Part shown: positions 23,162 to 32,191 of the stretch, one piece after another | Layout: each line of letters opens with the position of its first letter | How positions within the stretch are numbered: the first letter of the stretch is position 1 | The notes under the pieces: generated by a model | Database searches by the model: none | What the model was told of the DNA's origin: nothing | Seen by the model: only the letters and a program-made list of their open reading frames with translations | Program-made: the position numbers and the translations under genes | Assembly: GCA_018398765.1 (NCBI GenBank) | Contig: JAHBMJ010001008.1 | Coordinates: 1 to 36,877, forward strand | Origin: Chromera velia | Lineage: Eukaryota; Sar; Chromeraceae | Length of the DNA: 36,877 nt | Direction of reading: 5' to 3'

Positions 23162-26100
23162 TTCTTCCTCCTCCTCCTCTTCTTCTCCTCCTATTTCCTC
23201 TTCTTCTTTTTCTTCTTCTTCTTCTTCTTCTTCTTTTTCTTCTTCTTCTTCTTCTTCTTCTTTTTCTTCTTCTTCTTCTTCTTCTTCTTCTTCTTCTTCT
23301 TCTTTTTTTTCTTCTTCTGCTTCTTCTTCTTCTGCTTCTTCTTCTTCTTCTTCTTCTTCTTCTTCTTCGTCTTCTTCTTCGTCTTTGTCTTTGTCTTTGT
23401 CTTCGTCTTCGTCTTCATCTTCGTCTTCTTCTTCTTCTTCTTCTTTTTCTTTTTCTTTTTCCTCTTCTTCGTCTTCCTCTTCTTCCTTTTCTTTTTTGTC
23501 TTCCCCCGTGACAAACAGGAAGAGCAAACAAAACAAGAAAGACAAAGGAGTAGAGATGTGGGCTCTGAACATAAGGGGAAGAACGGAGAATTTGGTGCAA
23601 AGCCCGCTTTTCACAGAAGAAACGAAAGGAGCCGACATCCTTTTTATGAATGAAACTAGAACAGAGAGGACAATGTGCAGTGTGAATGGAGGAAGACTGT
23701 AAGGAACGAATTTCTCGTTAGTAAGGGAGGGAAGAGAAGTGACGACGACAGGGGGGGTGATGGTATTGATGAGCAGAAAGGCAAGAGAGCTGGGCTTTAC
23801 GACAGAAAGAGCAATGGAGATAGTGGTATTTGCAGAAGCACCAGGCTTCCCGCTCTTCGTTGGCTTATATGACCCCCATGAAGAGTCAAACTACGCAGAT
23901 AAGACATACTTTAACAATTTGGCAGAGAGAATCGAAGAGAAAAGAGCAGAGAGAGAAAGAAAAGCCTTAGGAGAGAGCAGATTCTCAGAGGTCTGTGTGA
24001 TGGGGGACTTCAACGCCCGCACCAGAAAGAAAACTCCTCTAATAGTCTGGACAGGGAAGGGAAGGGGTGAAGGGGAAGAGTGGGCATAAACAGGCAGGAG
24101 AGAGGAAGTTTTCAGACTGGAGAGGGAGTCTGAAGACGAGACGGAGAACACGAAAGGAAGGGCTCTTATTCGTTTTTGTGAGATGGTGGGCATTGTTCCT
24201 CTGAATGGACTGAGGCGGTTTGCAGTCGAAGAGGGGGGGGAGAAGGTAGCTTTCAACTTCAATGGATCGTTTACCTTTGACAGGGGGAGAGACAGAGGGA
24301 GGTCCCTGATCGACTATGCATGCATGTCTCCTGTATCTCTGCCATCTGTTCTCTTTTTTTCTGTATTTTGTGTGTGCTCAGCTCGGTCAGACCATTCAGC
24401 TCTTAGATTAGTCCTGAGGGAGGAAGAAAGAGAGAATGAGAGCGGTGAGGGAAGAGGAAACGAGGAAGAGAACGAAGCGAACCAAGAACAGAACAAAAAG
24501 AAAAGAAGAAAAGATAGGCAAAGAAAGACAAAAAAGAGGGAAAAGAGAAAGAAAAACGAGAAAAGAGAAGATCAAATCAAGCCAAAATGGAAGGGAACGC
24601 TCATAAAGGAAGGAGAGCAGAGGTACCTCCAAGAGCTTCAGAAAAGAGTGAAGGAGGAAAAAGTGAGTGAGGTCTTTCAAAAAGCAATGGATATGGAAGA
24701 GGGAGAAGAAATAAAGAAAGACTTGCTCGATGAAGCATACCAGAAATTCCAACACATCAGAGAGAAAACCTTCATGTAGGCAATAAGGAAGGAGAAGAAA
24801 GAAGAAAGAAAAAGGGAGAGGAAAGAAGCGCCAGCAGAAGCGCTGAGAGGGGAAGGAAGAAAGCAAATAAGAAAACTCAGAAGAATAGAGAGAAAAGTGA
24901 GAGAGGAAATCAGAGGCCTGAAAGCAGAAAGAGAGCAGAGGGATAAACGAGAAAAGGAGAGCAGCACCTCAGCTTAGGAAGGAGAAAGATTAAGACAAGC
25001 ATATGAGAAGAGGAGAAAACAGTTAGTCATAATAGAGAGAGCGCTGAAAAACGTGGTGACGAGAGAGCAACGGAAGGCAGAAAAGAGAAAGGCGGAGAAC
25101 ATAAGAGCCGAAATAAATGAGGGAGGCTGCTGGAAGGTGTGGAGGAGACTCGGTGAGGAAGACAGGAGGGCAGCACCAAGAAAAATAAAAGACAGCATGA
25201 CGACCCAGCAGGTAGCAGAAGGTTTCAAACAAACGTACTAGCTGCCAAAGGAAGAGAAAGAAGAGAGAAAGAGGGAACAAGAAGGAAAAACGACAGTGAG
25301 TAGAGCAATTAAGGAGAAAGGATGGCATATAACAGAGGAAAAGGAGGTAAAGAAGCAATGAAAGGAGCAAGCAACCCCAGAAAGGCCGCTGGAAAGGACG
25401 GAATGCCCCCAGAAATGCTGAGAACGATGGAGAAATCAACTGAGCTGGTATCTTTGTACGTTTTATTAATTAATGTTGTATATCGTTTCGGCTGGTAGCC
25501 GAAAGGGTGGAATGACTTGCCGGTGATGGCTCTTCCAAAACCGGGTAAGTCACTCGCATTAATTGGGGGATGGAGGGGAGTGCACCTGGTGGTAGCAGAT
25601 GCGAAATGGGGGGACATGATCATCAGAACGAAGGTGGAAAAGGAAGCCAGACAGAAGCCATAGCAGTTCGCATACAAGAGAAAGGCAGGCACATGTGATA
25701 CAAATTTTCTTTTGCTGTTCGTTATTGCTCGAATGGAAATGCTCAGTATTGCTTTTGTTGACTTCACACGGGCTTTCGACGAAGTGAGGCTGGAAAAGTT
25801 GAAAGAGAAATTGAGAAAGGCAGGGGTGGAGGAAGGTCTGATCAGATGGGTTGAGGCCTCTCTGGAAAAAGTGAGGGCACGGGTGAAGAGAACGAGCATG
25901 TGGTATCTGGAAGACAAAGGACTCAAGTAAAGAAGCCCGAGCAGCCCTTCCTTTTACTCTGTGTACACACATGACTTGCCAGAGGAAGTAGGAAAGAGGA
26001 GAAGACAGAGACGACAGACCGACAGACAGAAGCTAAAGGTGCCGACAGGAGAAAACGGGAGGTAGGTCGATTTCCTTACCCCTCTGTTTGCAGATGACAC

Positions 26101-27919
26101 AACACTCCTTGAATCCTCAGATAGACAGTTGAACCTTCTTCTTTCGAACCTTGTAGCCTTTGCAGAACCTCTCCGTCTTCTATTCTCTGACAAGTCGAGA
26201 TTGGTCCGGTTTGGCCGCATCGCATCAAGAGAGAAAGAAGAAGTTAGACTGGGGGAGATAGTGATAAAAGAAGCAAGAGAGCAACCCTACCTGGGACTAG
26301 TCCTATCCGCCGACTGCAACCTAGAGACCATGATGGAAGCGTAGTCAATCAAAGCAGAGAGATGCATGCAGGGACTGATGGGGAAGATAGGAAGGGAGGA
26401 AGGGATTCCACCTGCTGATTGCTTCAATATATTTAAACAGACAGTGCACGCCGTATGGTTGTATGCCATTGGATGCAAAATCTATGTATGCCCAGATAGC
26501 GCATATATAGAATTCGACGAGAAGTAAAGGAGATTTGTCAGGTTTGTTTTGCGTTTGAGAAAGAAAGAAAATTGTGACACGCTGATGATAGAAGGAGGTT
26601 TCATTCCGATCGATCTTGAAGTGGCTTCCAGAACGATCCGGTGGGCAGGGAAGGCTTTAAAGGAGAAAAAAAACGAAGCGGTAGGGCAGGCAATCCTCAT
26701 ATACCTGAGAGAGGGGGTAGAGAACGAAATGGGGGGCCGGGGGAGAGGAATGCATCCTTTTCATCTTTTCCCTCATCTGAAGCAATGTGCACAGGCACTC
26801 TACACAGACAGAGGAATGCACCCTTTTGTAAGAAAAAGACTAAAAGGAAGCGTAGGGCAGCGAGGAACACAGGTAGTCAACGAGAGAGTGGACGGGATAG
26901 AGAGATGGCTGCTGAAGAGAACAAAAAATGAGCTAGACGAGAAAAAGAGAGAGGCGTTTGCACATAGAATAAAAAGAAACATAAAAGAGAAGAACAGTCA
27001 GGAGAAGGCAGAACTGACAAGAGTGATGATGGCTGACGTGCACAGAAAGGTCTCAAACGGAAACCGTCTCCACCTTTCTTTGTTTGAAGACAGAGCAGGT
27101 AGAAAGGTTGGGTCGACAATGAAAATAGACAGAGAGAGAATAGGGAGAGCCCCTTTTTGCTATACGAGAGTGGCGCCGCGATTGGAACACAAGAGGAGAG
27201 CAACATGCAGGGTGGGAGACAGGGCTGTGGCTGCAACTCAGGGAAAAATTCTGGTAAGGGGGGGAGAGAAGGTGCCGTTACAGAAAAGGACGTGCCAGTT
27301 CTGTCGAGGGTGGTTGGGAATCGAGGTGGTGGAAGATGAAATCCATCTGGTGACAGAATGTTCTGTTTTTAACAGAGAGAGAGCAGAGATGTTCAGAAAG
27401 ATAGAAGAGAAATGGGACAGCAAGATGGAAGAAAGAGCCAGAAAGGCAGCCACAGAAAGAGAAGGACTCAACAGAGAAGAGGGAAAAAGAGATAACTCGA
27501 TGCTTTTCTACTTTTTGTTGAATGAATGTCATGCCGGAGTGGATGAGTTTTTGGAATGGGCGTCATTCAGACGGAGGGTGTTTGAGGAGTGTCCAGGACG
27601 GTACGGACACATAGAGGGAGACGCTGTGGCGGCCAGACATGCAGGAATCACTGGAAGGCAGCAGGCGATCGAGAGACTAACAAAAGAATATGAGGAGACA
27701 ATTGATAACTTAGAGACGACCGAAGGAGCGTTAGGGTGGGGAAGGAGGGAGCCGCAGAAGAAGATTGATAAAGCAAACAAGAAGAGCGAGGAAGCCCAAA
27801 TCACATGCCGTTTCAGATCGATTTTCAGGCCGGAAAGCCAACGCGGATCCAGAGCCGTGGCTCGAACAACGAACAATCATGCAGCAGCGACCAGGGCAAC
27901 AGACTCTGGCGGGCCCTGA
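20733..27919 (+). CDS. LINE polyprotein, one continuous frame if TAA/TAG are sense
   Basis: From ATG 20733 the frame holds to about 25345, then shifts (position modulo three changes from 0 to 2) and holds to TGA at 27917-27919. Interruptions in frame are TAG at 21045, 21237, 21246, 21348, 21507, 22668, 24777, 24975, 25239, 25496, 25661, 26063 and 26342, and TAA at 21729, 22872, 23700, 24087, 25928 and 26525. No in-frame TGA occurs before the end, except immediately past the frameshift. Read through, the product would be about 2,390 residues joining ORF1-like and ORF2-like parts, which are separate ORFs in many LINEs. Under the standard code it is a heavily broken pseudogene; the intact motifs argue against that. 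The frameshift could be a real mutation, an assembly error or recoding. Confidence 0.8.
23125..23504 (+). repeat. (TTC)n microsatellite encoding a poly-Ser linker
   Basis: About 370 bp of TTC/TCT triplets, in frame with the LINE ORF and read as Ser codons between the ORF1-like part and the endonuclease. The triplet unit preserves frame whatever its length. It may be a functional linker or an expanded microsatellite. Confidence 0.9.
23547..24410 (+). other. AP-type endonuclease domain of the LINE
   Basis: Motifs in order: MWALNIRG (catalytic Asn), MNETRT (catalytic Glu), LYDPHEE, GDFNAR (Asp/Asn), IDYACMS and SDHSAL (catalytic Asp-His). This is the exonuclease-endonuclease-phosphatase fold order found in LINE endonucleases, which nick target DNA for target-primed reverse transcription. 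TAA codons at 23700 and 24087 fall between motifs and destroy none. Confidence 0.88.
25346..26540 (+). other. Reverse transcriptase domain of the LINE
   Basis: Motifs in order: RKAAGKDGMPPEML (motif 0), LPKPGK, QFAYKRKAGTCDTNFLL, FVDFTRAFDEV (motif A, catalytic Asp), GLK-stop-RSPSSPSF (motif B, with TAA at the normally Gln position), FADDTTLL (motif C catalytic Asp pair) and YLGLVLS. The palm-finger arrangement and spacing fit non-LTR enzymes. Confidence 0.92.
27292..27361 (+). other. C-terminal CCHC zinc finger of the LINE
   Basis: C-x2-C-x13-H-x4-C (CQFC ... EIHLVTEC), the typical finger following LINE reverse transcriptases, thought to contact nucleic acid. Confidence 0.75.
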
Positions 27920-27965
27920 GGGCGGGGTCTGATACCTCAGCTTAGGCTGAGGAACGCCCCGCCCT
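27919..27965 (+). promoter_or_regulatory. LINE 3' UTR hairpin
   Basis: Outer stem AGGGCGGGG/CCCCGCCCT encloses an inner stem CCTCAGC-TTAG-GCTGAGG. It sits directly after the terminal TGA and about 50 bases before the repeat tail, the position where LINE reverse transcriptases recognise their RNA. Recognition is inferred. Confidence 0.8.
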
Positions 27966-28016
27966 GCTAGCTCTGGCGACAGATAGACATAGCGGGAAGG
28001 CCCTAGGGCGAAACAT

Positions 28017-28044
28017 ATCAATCAATCAATCAATCAATCAATCA
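28017..28044 (+). repeat. (ATCA)7 LINE tail
   Basis: Seven perfect ATCA units end the LINE. Short tandem-repeat tails instead of poly-A occur in several LINE clades. Confidence 0.85.
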
Positions 28045-28553
28045 TGCTAGACATGATCCCAAGATATTTATTTTTGGAGTATGAAATTAAAGTAACGATG
28101 ATTTCAGTGATCATTTCACTTTAAATAAATAATTTAAACCATCACAACACTGCAGTAGCACTTAAAGAAGAAAAGTTGAAACTGTAGAACTGAAAGAAAA
28201 CATCACTTTTCTAGTGTTGTTTGCAGGGTAGTTTTAAAGTGTTTAAAGGGAAAATTTTAAAATTTACACTTAAAGTGCATGGGGGTGTCATCTGATACTT
28301 TATTTAAAAATTTAAAACTATTAGTATCACGCCTAGGATCCATGAATCCAAGTAAGGATATACAGAGGTTGAAGGACATGAGTCACATGACAAGTTTTCA
28401 ATCAAAACGGTAAGAATTAACCGATCAATCGGATTCGATCAGAACCCTTCAACGATTCATTCAATCAATCAATCAATCAATGATGATTATCAGTCAATCA
28501 ATCAATCAGTCAATCAATCAATCAAACAATCAATCCGTCTATCAATGATTCGA
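28045..28553. other. AT-rich interval with (TCAA)n repeats, 3' flank of aldolase
   Basis: AT-rich unique-looking DNA followed by degenerate (CAAT)n repeats at about 28456-28540, which abut the aldolase stop codon and would lie in its 3' UTR. No gene recognised. Confidence 0.5.
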
Positions 28554-29702
28554 TCAAGTCCTCCACCCCCTAAAGGTCTCTCGAAGAGACGCCGTCGCAC
28601 TCCCCTGCGACAACGACGGGTGGGGTCCAGTGAAGGTTCCTGCAGCTGCCAAACCGTTCGCTCGTCCGAGAGCTGCGGCCATCTGTTTGGCCTTCTCTTT
28701 CCCTTCTGAGCTCTGATCGGATTTGAAAATTTCCAGAACAGATGCTTGGAGGGCCCGTCCGAAAGAAAATGACAGAGGCCACGGACACACAGACTTTCCC
28801 CGTCTCTCTTTCTCTGTATTGATTGCCTGAAGATTCAAAGTGGCTTCCTCTTCTGACATACCCCCCGACAAAAACATCACCCCCCCAACCTCTGCCGGGA
28901 TGCATTTGACCAAAACATCTAAGGTGGCGGTCGCTATTTCAGAGGGACTCGGCTTGGGCCCTTCACAATCTGCCCCCGGAATGCACATCTGGATCTTCAA
29001 CAGACACCCGGGAAGAAATACATGTATGTCCATCAATGCTTGCACACAAGCTGCCAGCACTCTCTCAGTCGCAGAACAAAATTCTGCCAAACTGTGAGTA
29101 CCATCAATGAGAATCTCAGGTTCAACCAGAGGAACCAGACCTTTCGTCTGACAAGTCAATGCATACTCAGACAGCTGCTGACAGTTCAGTGCAATTGCAG
29201 TCTCTGACGGCCACCCTTTCTCTGCATCAATTTTCAGAGCTGCCCTCCATTTGGTAAAGCGCGCTCCACAGGTAACGATCTCATCGCAGAAGTCACGGAG
29301 TCTCTCGAGTCCCTTGGTGGTCGTCTCACACAACCCCGGAGGAGGACGCGCGGAACCGTCTCCCGGTTCGTTTGGAGACGGAGAGAGGGGGACCAGGCCC
29401 TCGTCAACCTTCACACCCAGGAGAACCCCACGGTCAGCCAGAGCCTTCGTGAAGGGAACACCGTTAGAGTCTGCTTGGTAGAGGGCTTCCTTGAACACAA
29501 TGGCGCCGCCGTAGCAACTGGAGATGTCGGCTGTGTAGAAAAGTTCACGGTATTGTCTCCGAACTTCTTCGGTGTTTTCGAACCCTGCCTTTTCCAAACG
29601 TTTTCCGATTGTGGACGTGCTCTCATCTGAGGCCAGAATGCCTTTGCCCTTGGCGGTGAGAGCAGCCACCGTGGCTTTCAAAAGTGCTTCGTCCAACGGC
29701 AT
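28554..29702 (-). CDS. Class I fructose-bisphosphate aldolase
   Basis: The 382-residue product cleaves fructose 1,6-bisphosphate to dihydroxyacetone phosphate and glyceraldehyde 3-phosphate in glycolysis and gluconeogenesis. Family signatures: LASDEST (Asp26), GVKVDEG (Lys98), FTKWRAALKI (Lys151), VEPEIL (Glu194), the Schiff-base Lys236 in CLLKIQM, and FLSGGMSEEEATLNL. Relative to animal and plant enzymes there is an insertion of about 14 residues (SPSPNEPGDGSARPPPG) after the Lys98 loop, and the C-terminus ends WRT, not with the usual terminal Tyr. The ATG lies immediately after a GTGCAG acceptor; the GTG six bases upstream is inside the intron. No targeting peptide is visible, so it is probably cytosolic. 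It ends in TGA. Its Gln codons are all CAA/CAG. Confidence 0.96.
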   Translation of the reverse strand: MPLDEALLKATVAALTAKGKGILASDESTSTIGKRLEKAGFENTEEVRRQYRELFYTADISSCYGGAIVFKEALYQADSNGVPFTKALADRGVLLGVKVDEGLVPLSPSPNEPGDGSARPPPGLCETTTKGLERLRDFCDEIVTCGARFTKWRAALKIDAEKGWPSETAIALNCQQLSEYALTCQTKGLVPLVEPEILIDGTHSLAEFCSATERVLAACVQALMDIHVFLPGCLLKIQMCIPGADCEGPKPSPSEIATATLDVLVKCIPAEVGGVMFLSGGMSEEEATLNLQAINTEKERRGKSVCPWPLSFSFGRALQASVLEIFKSDQSSEGKEKAKQMAAALGRANGLAAAGTFTGPHPSLSQGSATASLRETFRGWRT

Positions 29703-29845
29703 CTGCACCAGACAGGCAGACGCTCAGACTGTGAGGAAGAACGTACTGGCTATCCGTCTACACACTGAGCGTCCGTCTCCCTCGACGAGACGGCAAACAA
29801 GCCTTCCGAACAAACACCGAACAACAAAGAGTAGTGAGGTCTTAC
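29703..29845 (-). other. 5' UTR intron of the aldolase gene
   Basis: Minus-strand donor GTAAGA at 29845 and acceptor CTGGTGCAG ending at 29703, immediately before the ATG. The leader frame upstream does not join the ATG frame, so the upstream exon is taken as untranslated. Confidence 0.6.
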
Positions 29846-29968
29846 TTCAAACTCCGAAAAACCTTACATATACTAAGAGCCGTGGGAAATCTACAGACGA
29901 AACTGCCACACACTGCCACTATTAATATATATCTGCCACTGAGAGATCTACGGAGAACCCCGGCGGAC

Positions 29969-29978
29969 CTATATATGG
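29969..29978 (-). promoter_or_regulatory. Possible TATA element of the aldolase promoter
   Basis: CCATATATAGG on the minus strand, about 125 bases upstream of the leader-exon donor. It lies in the roughly 500-bp region shared with the divergent DUF262 gene. Confidence 0.35.
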
Positions 29979-30202
29979 AGGCGGGGGCGCTGCGGGGCCG
30001 CACATGGGCATCCATGGGCCGACTGCATGCAATGTGAACGCGCGGCCTGTCCCTGTCCGTCTCCCCGTCTCCTTTTCTGTCCATGTCTCTTGTGTGCCAC
30101 AACGCCACAACTACTCGGCTTTCTCTATCATTCAGACTACTGGATGCATGGAACAGCCATCCTTCTGCTTTCTAAAATGTTACTGAGTAATCAGATGGCA
30201 GG

Positions 30203-31240
30203 ATGACTCAAGACCCCCTCATTCCTGCGTACTCGTGGCTTTGTCCTGCGATACACGGAGACGCCGCAAAAGAGCATGAATGCTATCCACTCGCGTATGG
30301 CGACTTCTTCGCGAAGTTCCAGCTGGAAATTCCTCTTTTCCAACGGCGCTATTGCTGGGCAGCTCCGATAATAGAAAAATTGTTCCAAGACATCATGACG
30401 GGAGCCAACCTCCACACTGGACTCGGGAAAGTAATTCTGTTTCCACAGGAGAAGAGCCCAAGCAAGCACAAACTTCTGGACGGTCAGCAGAGGACGACCA
30501 CTCTTCTGCTGCTTCTCAAATGCCTGAAGGAAGTTCTGCCTCCTGGAGATTTTAATGGCCTCGTCCCCTTCTCGATCGAGGATCGCTTGAAAGTTTCACT
30601 CAACGACACACCCTGTTTTACCTCTATCATGACAGGGGACAGCGGCTCTTCTTCCAACCAGTGTGAAGGCTGCCGTGTGCATGAGAGCTACGCTTTGCTA
30701 AGGCGCCTTATTGCCGCCACACCAGCGAACCAACGGGTTCTCGCATTGGAGCGGGCGCTGCAGCAGAGACTTGTGACTTTCGTTGTACATACTGCGGATC
30801 CTCACGGAGAAAATCATATTTTCCTCTGGCTCTCTGAAAAGAGCCGCTTTGCTGCCTCAATGGTCTACAACAGGTCCCCTGGTGAGACGATGGCAGAGTC
30901 TGACTTGATACGGAACCTCCTCCTTTCTCTGTACCGAGGGGACGAAGCACAGATGGAGGGGTACAGATCTTTCTGGCTTCCTTTGGAAGAAAAACATAGA
31001 AGTCCGGAAGACCGAGACAGGTTTTTCAAAAGCTCCCTTGAGCCTCTTGCAAAAGAGATTGTGGGAGATCGGTCGGAAGGACTCTTCAAAAAGACCCCCA
31101 CCATGCCCGGGTGCAAACCCCTTCTCTACGACCACTTCAGGCACCTCCTTGCGACCGCACTGCCTACGAAAGGAAAGTGCAGCTCTCCGAATGACGTTCT
31201 GTCTAAGCTCATACATCTCTTAGACACGCAGGCAGGCTGA
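30203..31240 (+). CDS. Stand-alone DUF262 (GmrSD N-terminal family) protein
   Basis: Intronless, 345 residues, ending in TGA. Residues 43-52 read IPLFQRRYCW and residues 93-101 DGQQRTTTL. The latter is the DGQQR signature of the ParB/Srx-like DUF262 domain, which in bacteria is an NTP-dependent sensor or nuclease partner in type IV restriction (GmrSD, BrxU) and phosphorothioate-linked defence (SspE). A later ESDLIRNLLLSLY matches the family's (D/E)xDLIKN helix, and LFQDIM follows the first motif at the expected spacing. No HNH (DUF1524) nuclease domain follows, so this is the N-terminal module alone. A single exon amid intron-rich genes suggests prokaryotic ancestry, but that is inference. 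Its function here is unknown. Confidence 0.85.
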   Translation: MTQDPLIPAYSWLCPAIHGDAAKEHECYPLAYGDFFAKFQLEIPLFQRRYCWAAPIIEKLFQDIMTGANLHTGLGKVILFPQEKSPSKHKLLDGQQRTTTLLLLLKCLKEVLPPGDFNGLVPFSIEDRLKVSLNDTPCFTSIMTGDSGSSSNQCEGCRVHESYALLRRLIAATPANQRVLALERALQQRLVTFVVHTADPHGENHIFLWLSEKSRFAASMVYNRSPGETMAESDLIRNLLLSLYRGDEAQMEGYRSFWLPLEEKHRSPEDRDRFFKSSLEPLAKEIVGDRSEGLFKKTPTMPGCKPLLYDHFRHLLATALPTKGKCSSPNDVLSKLIHLLDTQAG

Positions 31241-32183
31241 GGCTAGAGGCATCGAAACAAATGAAACCCGAGTTACAGAACATAATGTACCTTCATGAAT
31301 AGAGAAGCAAGGGAGCTGAAATTCATAAGTGTTGCTCAAATTCATAATTAAATTATTTGAATATCAAATTCGATCATAACTCATAAGCTGATATCTAGCA
31401 GCTATAGTGGACCGCTGCTCTGACCGCTAGGATTCCCGGCAATTTCCCGTAACATAAAATCCTATGATCCCATCCTATAATAAGTATCACAATACACTTC
31501 TCAGTATACTGTATTTCCCTTTTTCTGGTACTTTTTCTTTTAATATGTGCACGAAATTACCACGAATTTCTTTACGAATTTCTATAGCTCAGCCAGCTTA
31601 ATTTAAAATTTGAATTAGGTTTAAGTTCAGCTTTTGCACTGTTATAGCTAGCTCGGTCTCGGTATATGGCCGGAGTAACCTAGGCCCCCCATATGAAAAA
31701 AAAAAATAAAAAAGTAACTGCCTAAATTAAATTAATTTTTCGTATGCCGGGGGTGAGTGGGGTGCTTTTTGCCCCCCCCTCTGCATAAGAGACCGGCGCT
31801 TTTCCGCAAAAAAACTCGTTCTCATAATTGGTAAGGAGTTAGAAGCTGAAACTTTGTGTAAGAAGACGTTGTAACGATAGAAAAAGAACTATAGAACAGA
31901 TTTTTTATATCATTTCTAGAAACATAGGCTGCCATACAAATTTTATAATTCGATAACGAACCCGATAGAGATGCATCGCGCATCGTTGTGCTTCTATGGT
32001 TTTCATGCCTTCCTTTATAGATATATATACGACAACGATCCACGCACACATTTTTTAAAAGTAGGTGTTCTTTTATATGGGTCCAATAGTCTCTAGTCCT
32101 CATTCATAAACTCATTAAGCTCTTCTTGTAGACTTCTAGCTAGTTCTGCCTTCTGTGCAGGTAAAGAAGCGCTGCTCAATCTC
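31241..32183. other. AT-rich intergenic region
   Basis: No gene recognised. Homopolymer A and poly-C stretches at about 31695-31820. Confidence 0.4.
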
Positions 32184-32191
32184 GAGCTGCC

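Larger units (their letters stand above)
20733..28044 (+). mobile_element. Near full-length non-LTR retrotransposon (LINE, AP-endonuclease type)
   Basis: It comprises an N-terminal coiled-coil (ORF1-like) region, a Ser-rich linker, an AP-type endonuclease, a reverse transcriptase, a C-terminal CCHC finger, a short 3' UTR with a GC-rich hairpin and a (ATCA)7 tail. The 5' boundary is unknown and 20733 is only the first ATG. I could not find a target-site duplication. There is no RNase H domain. Catalytic motifs are intact. Confidence 0.9.

Noticed and set aside
23027-23653. Poly-Phe, poly-Glu and poly-Lys ORFs overlapping the TTC tract
   Set aside because: Alternative frames of the same triplet repeat; only the Ser frame is continuous with the LINE domains.
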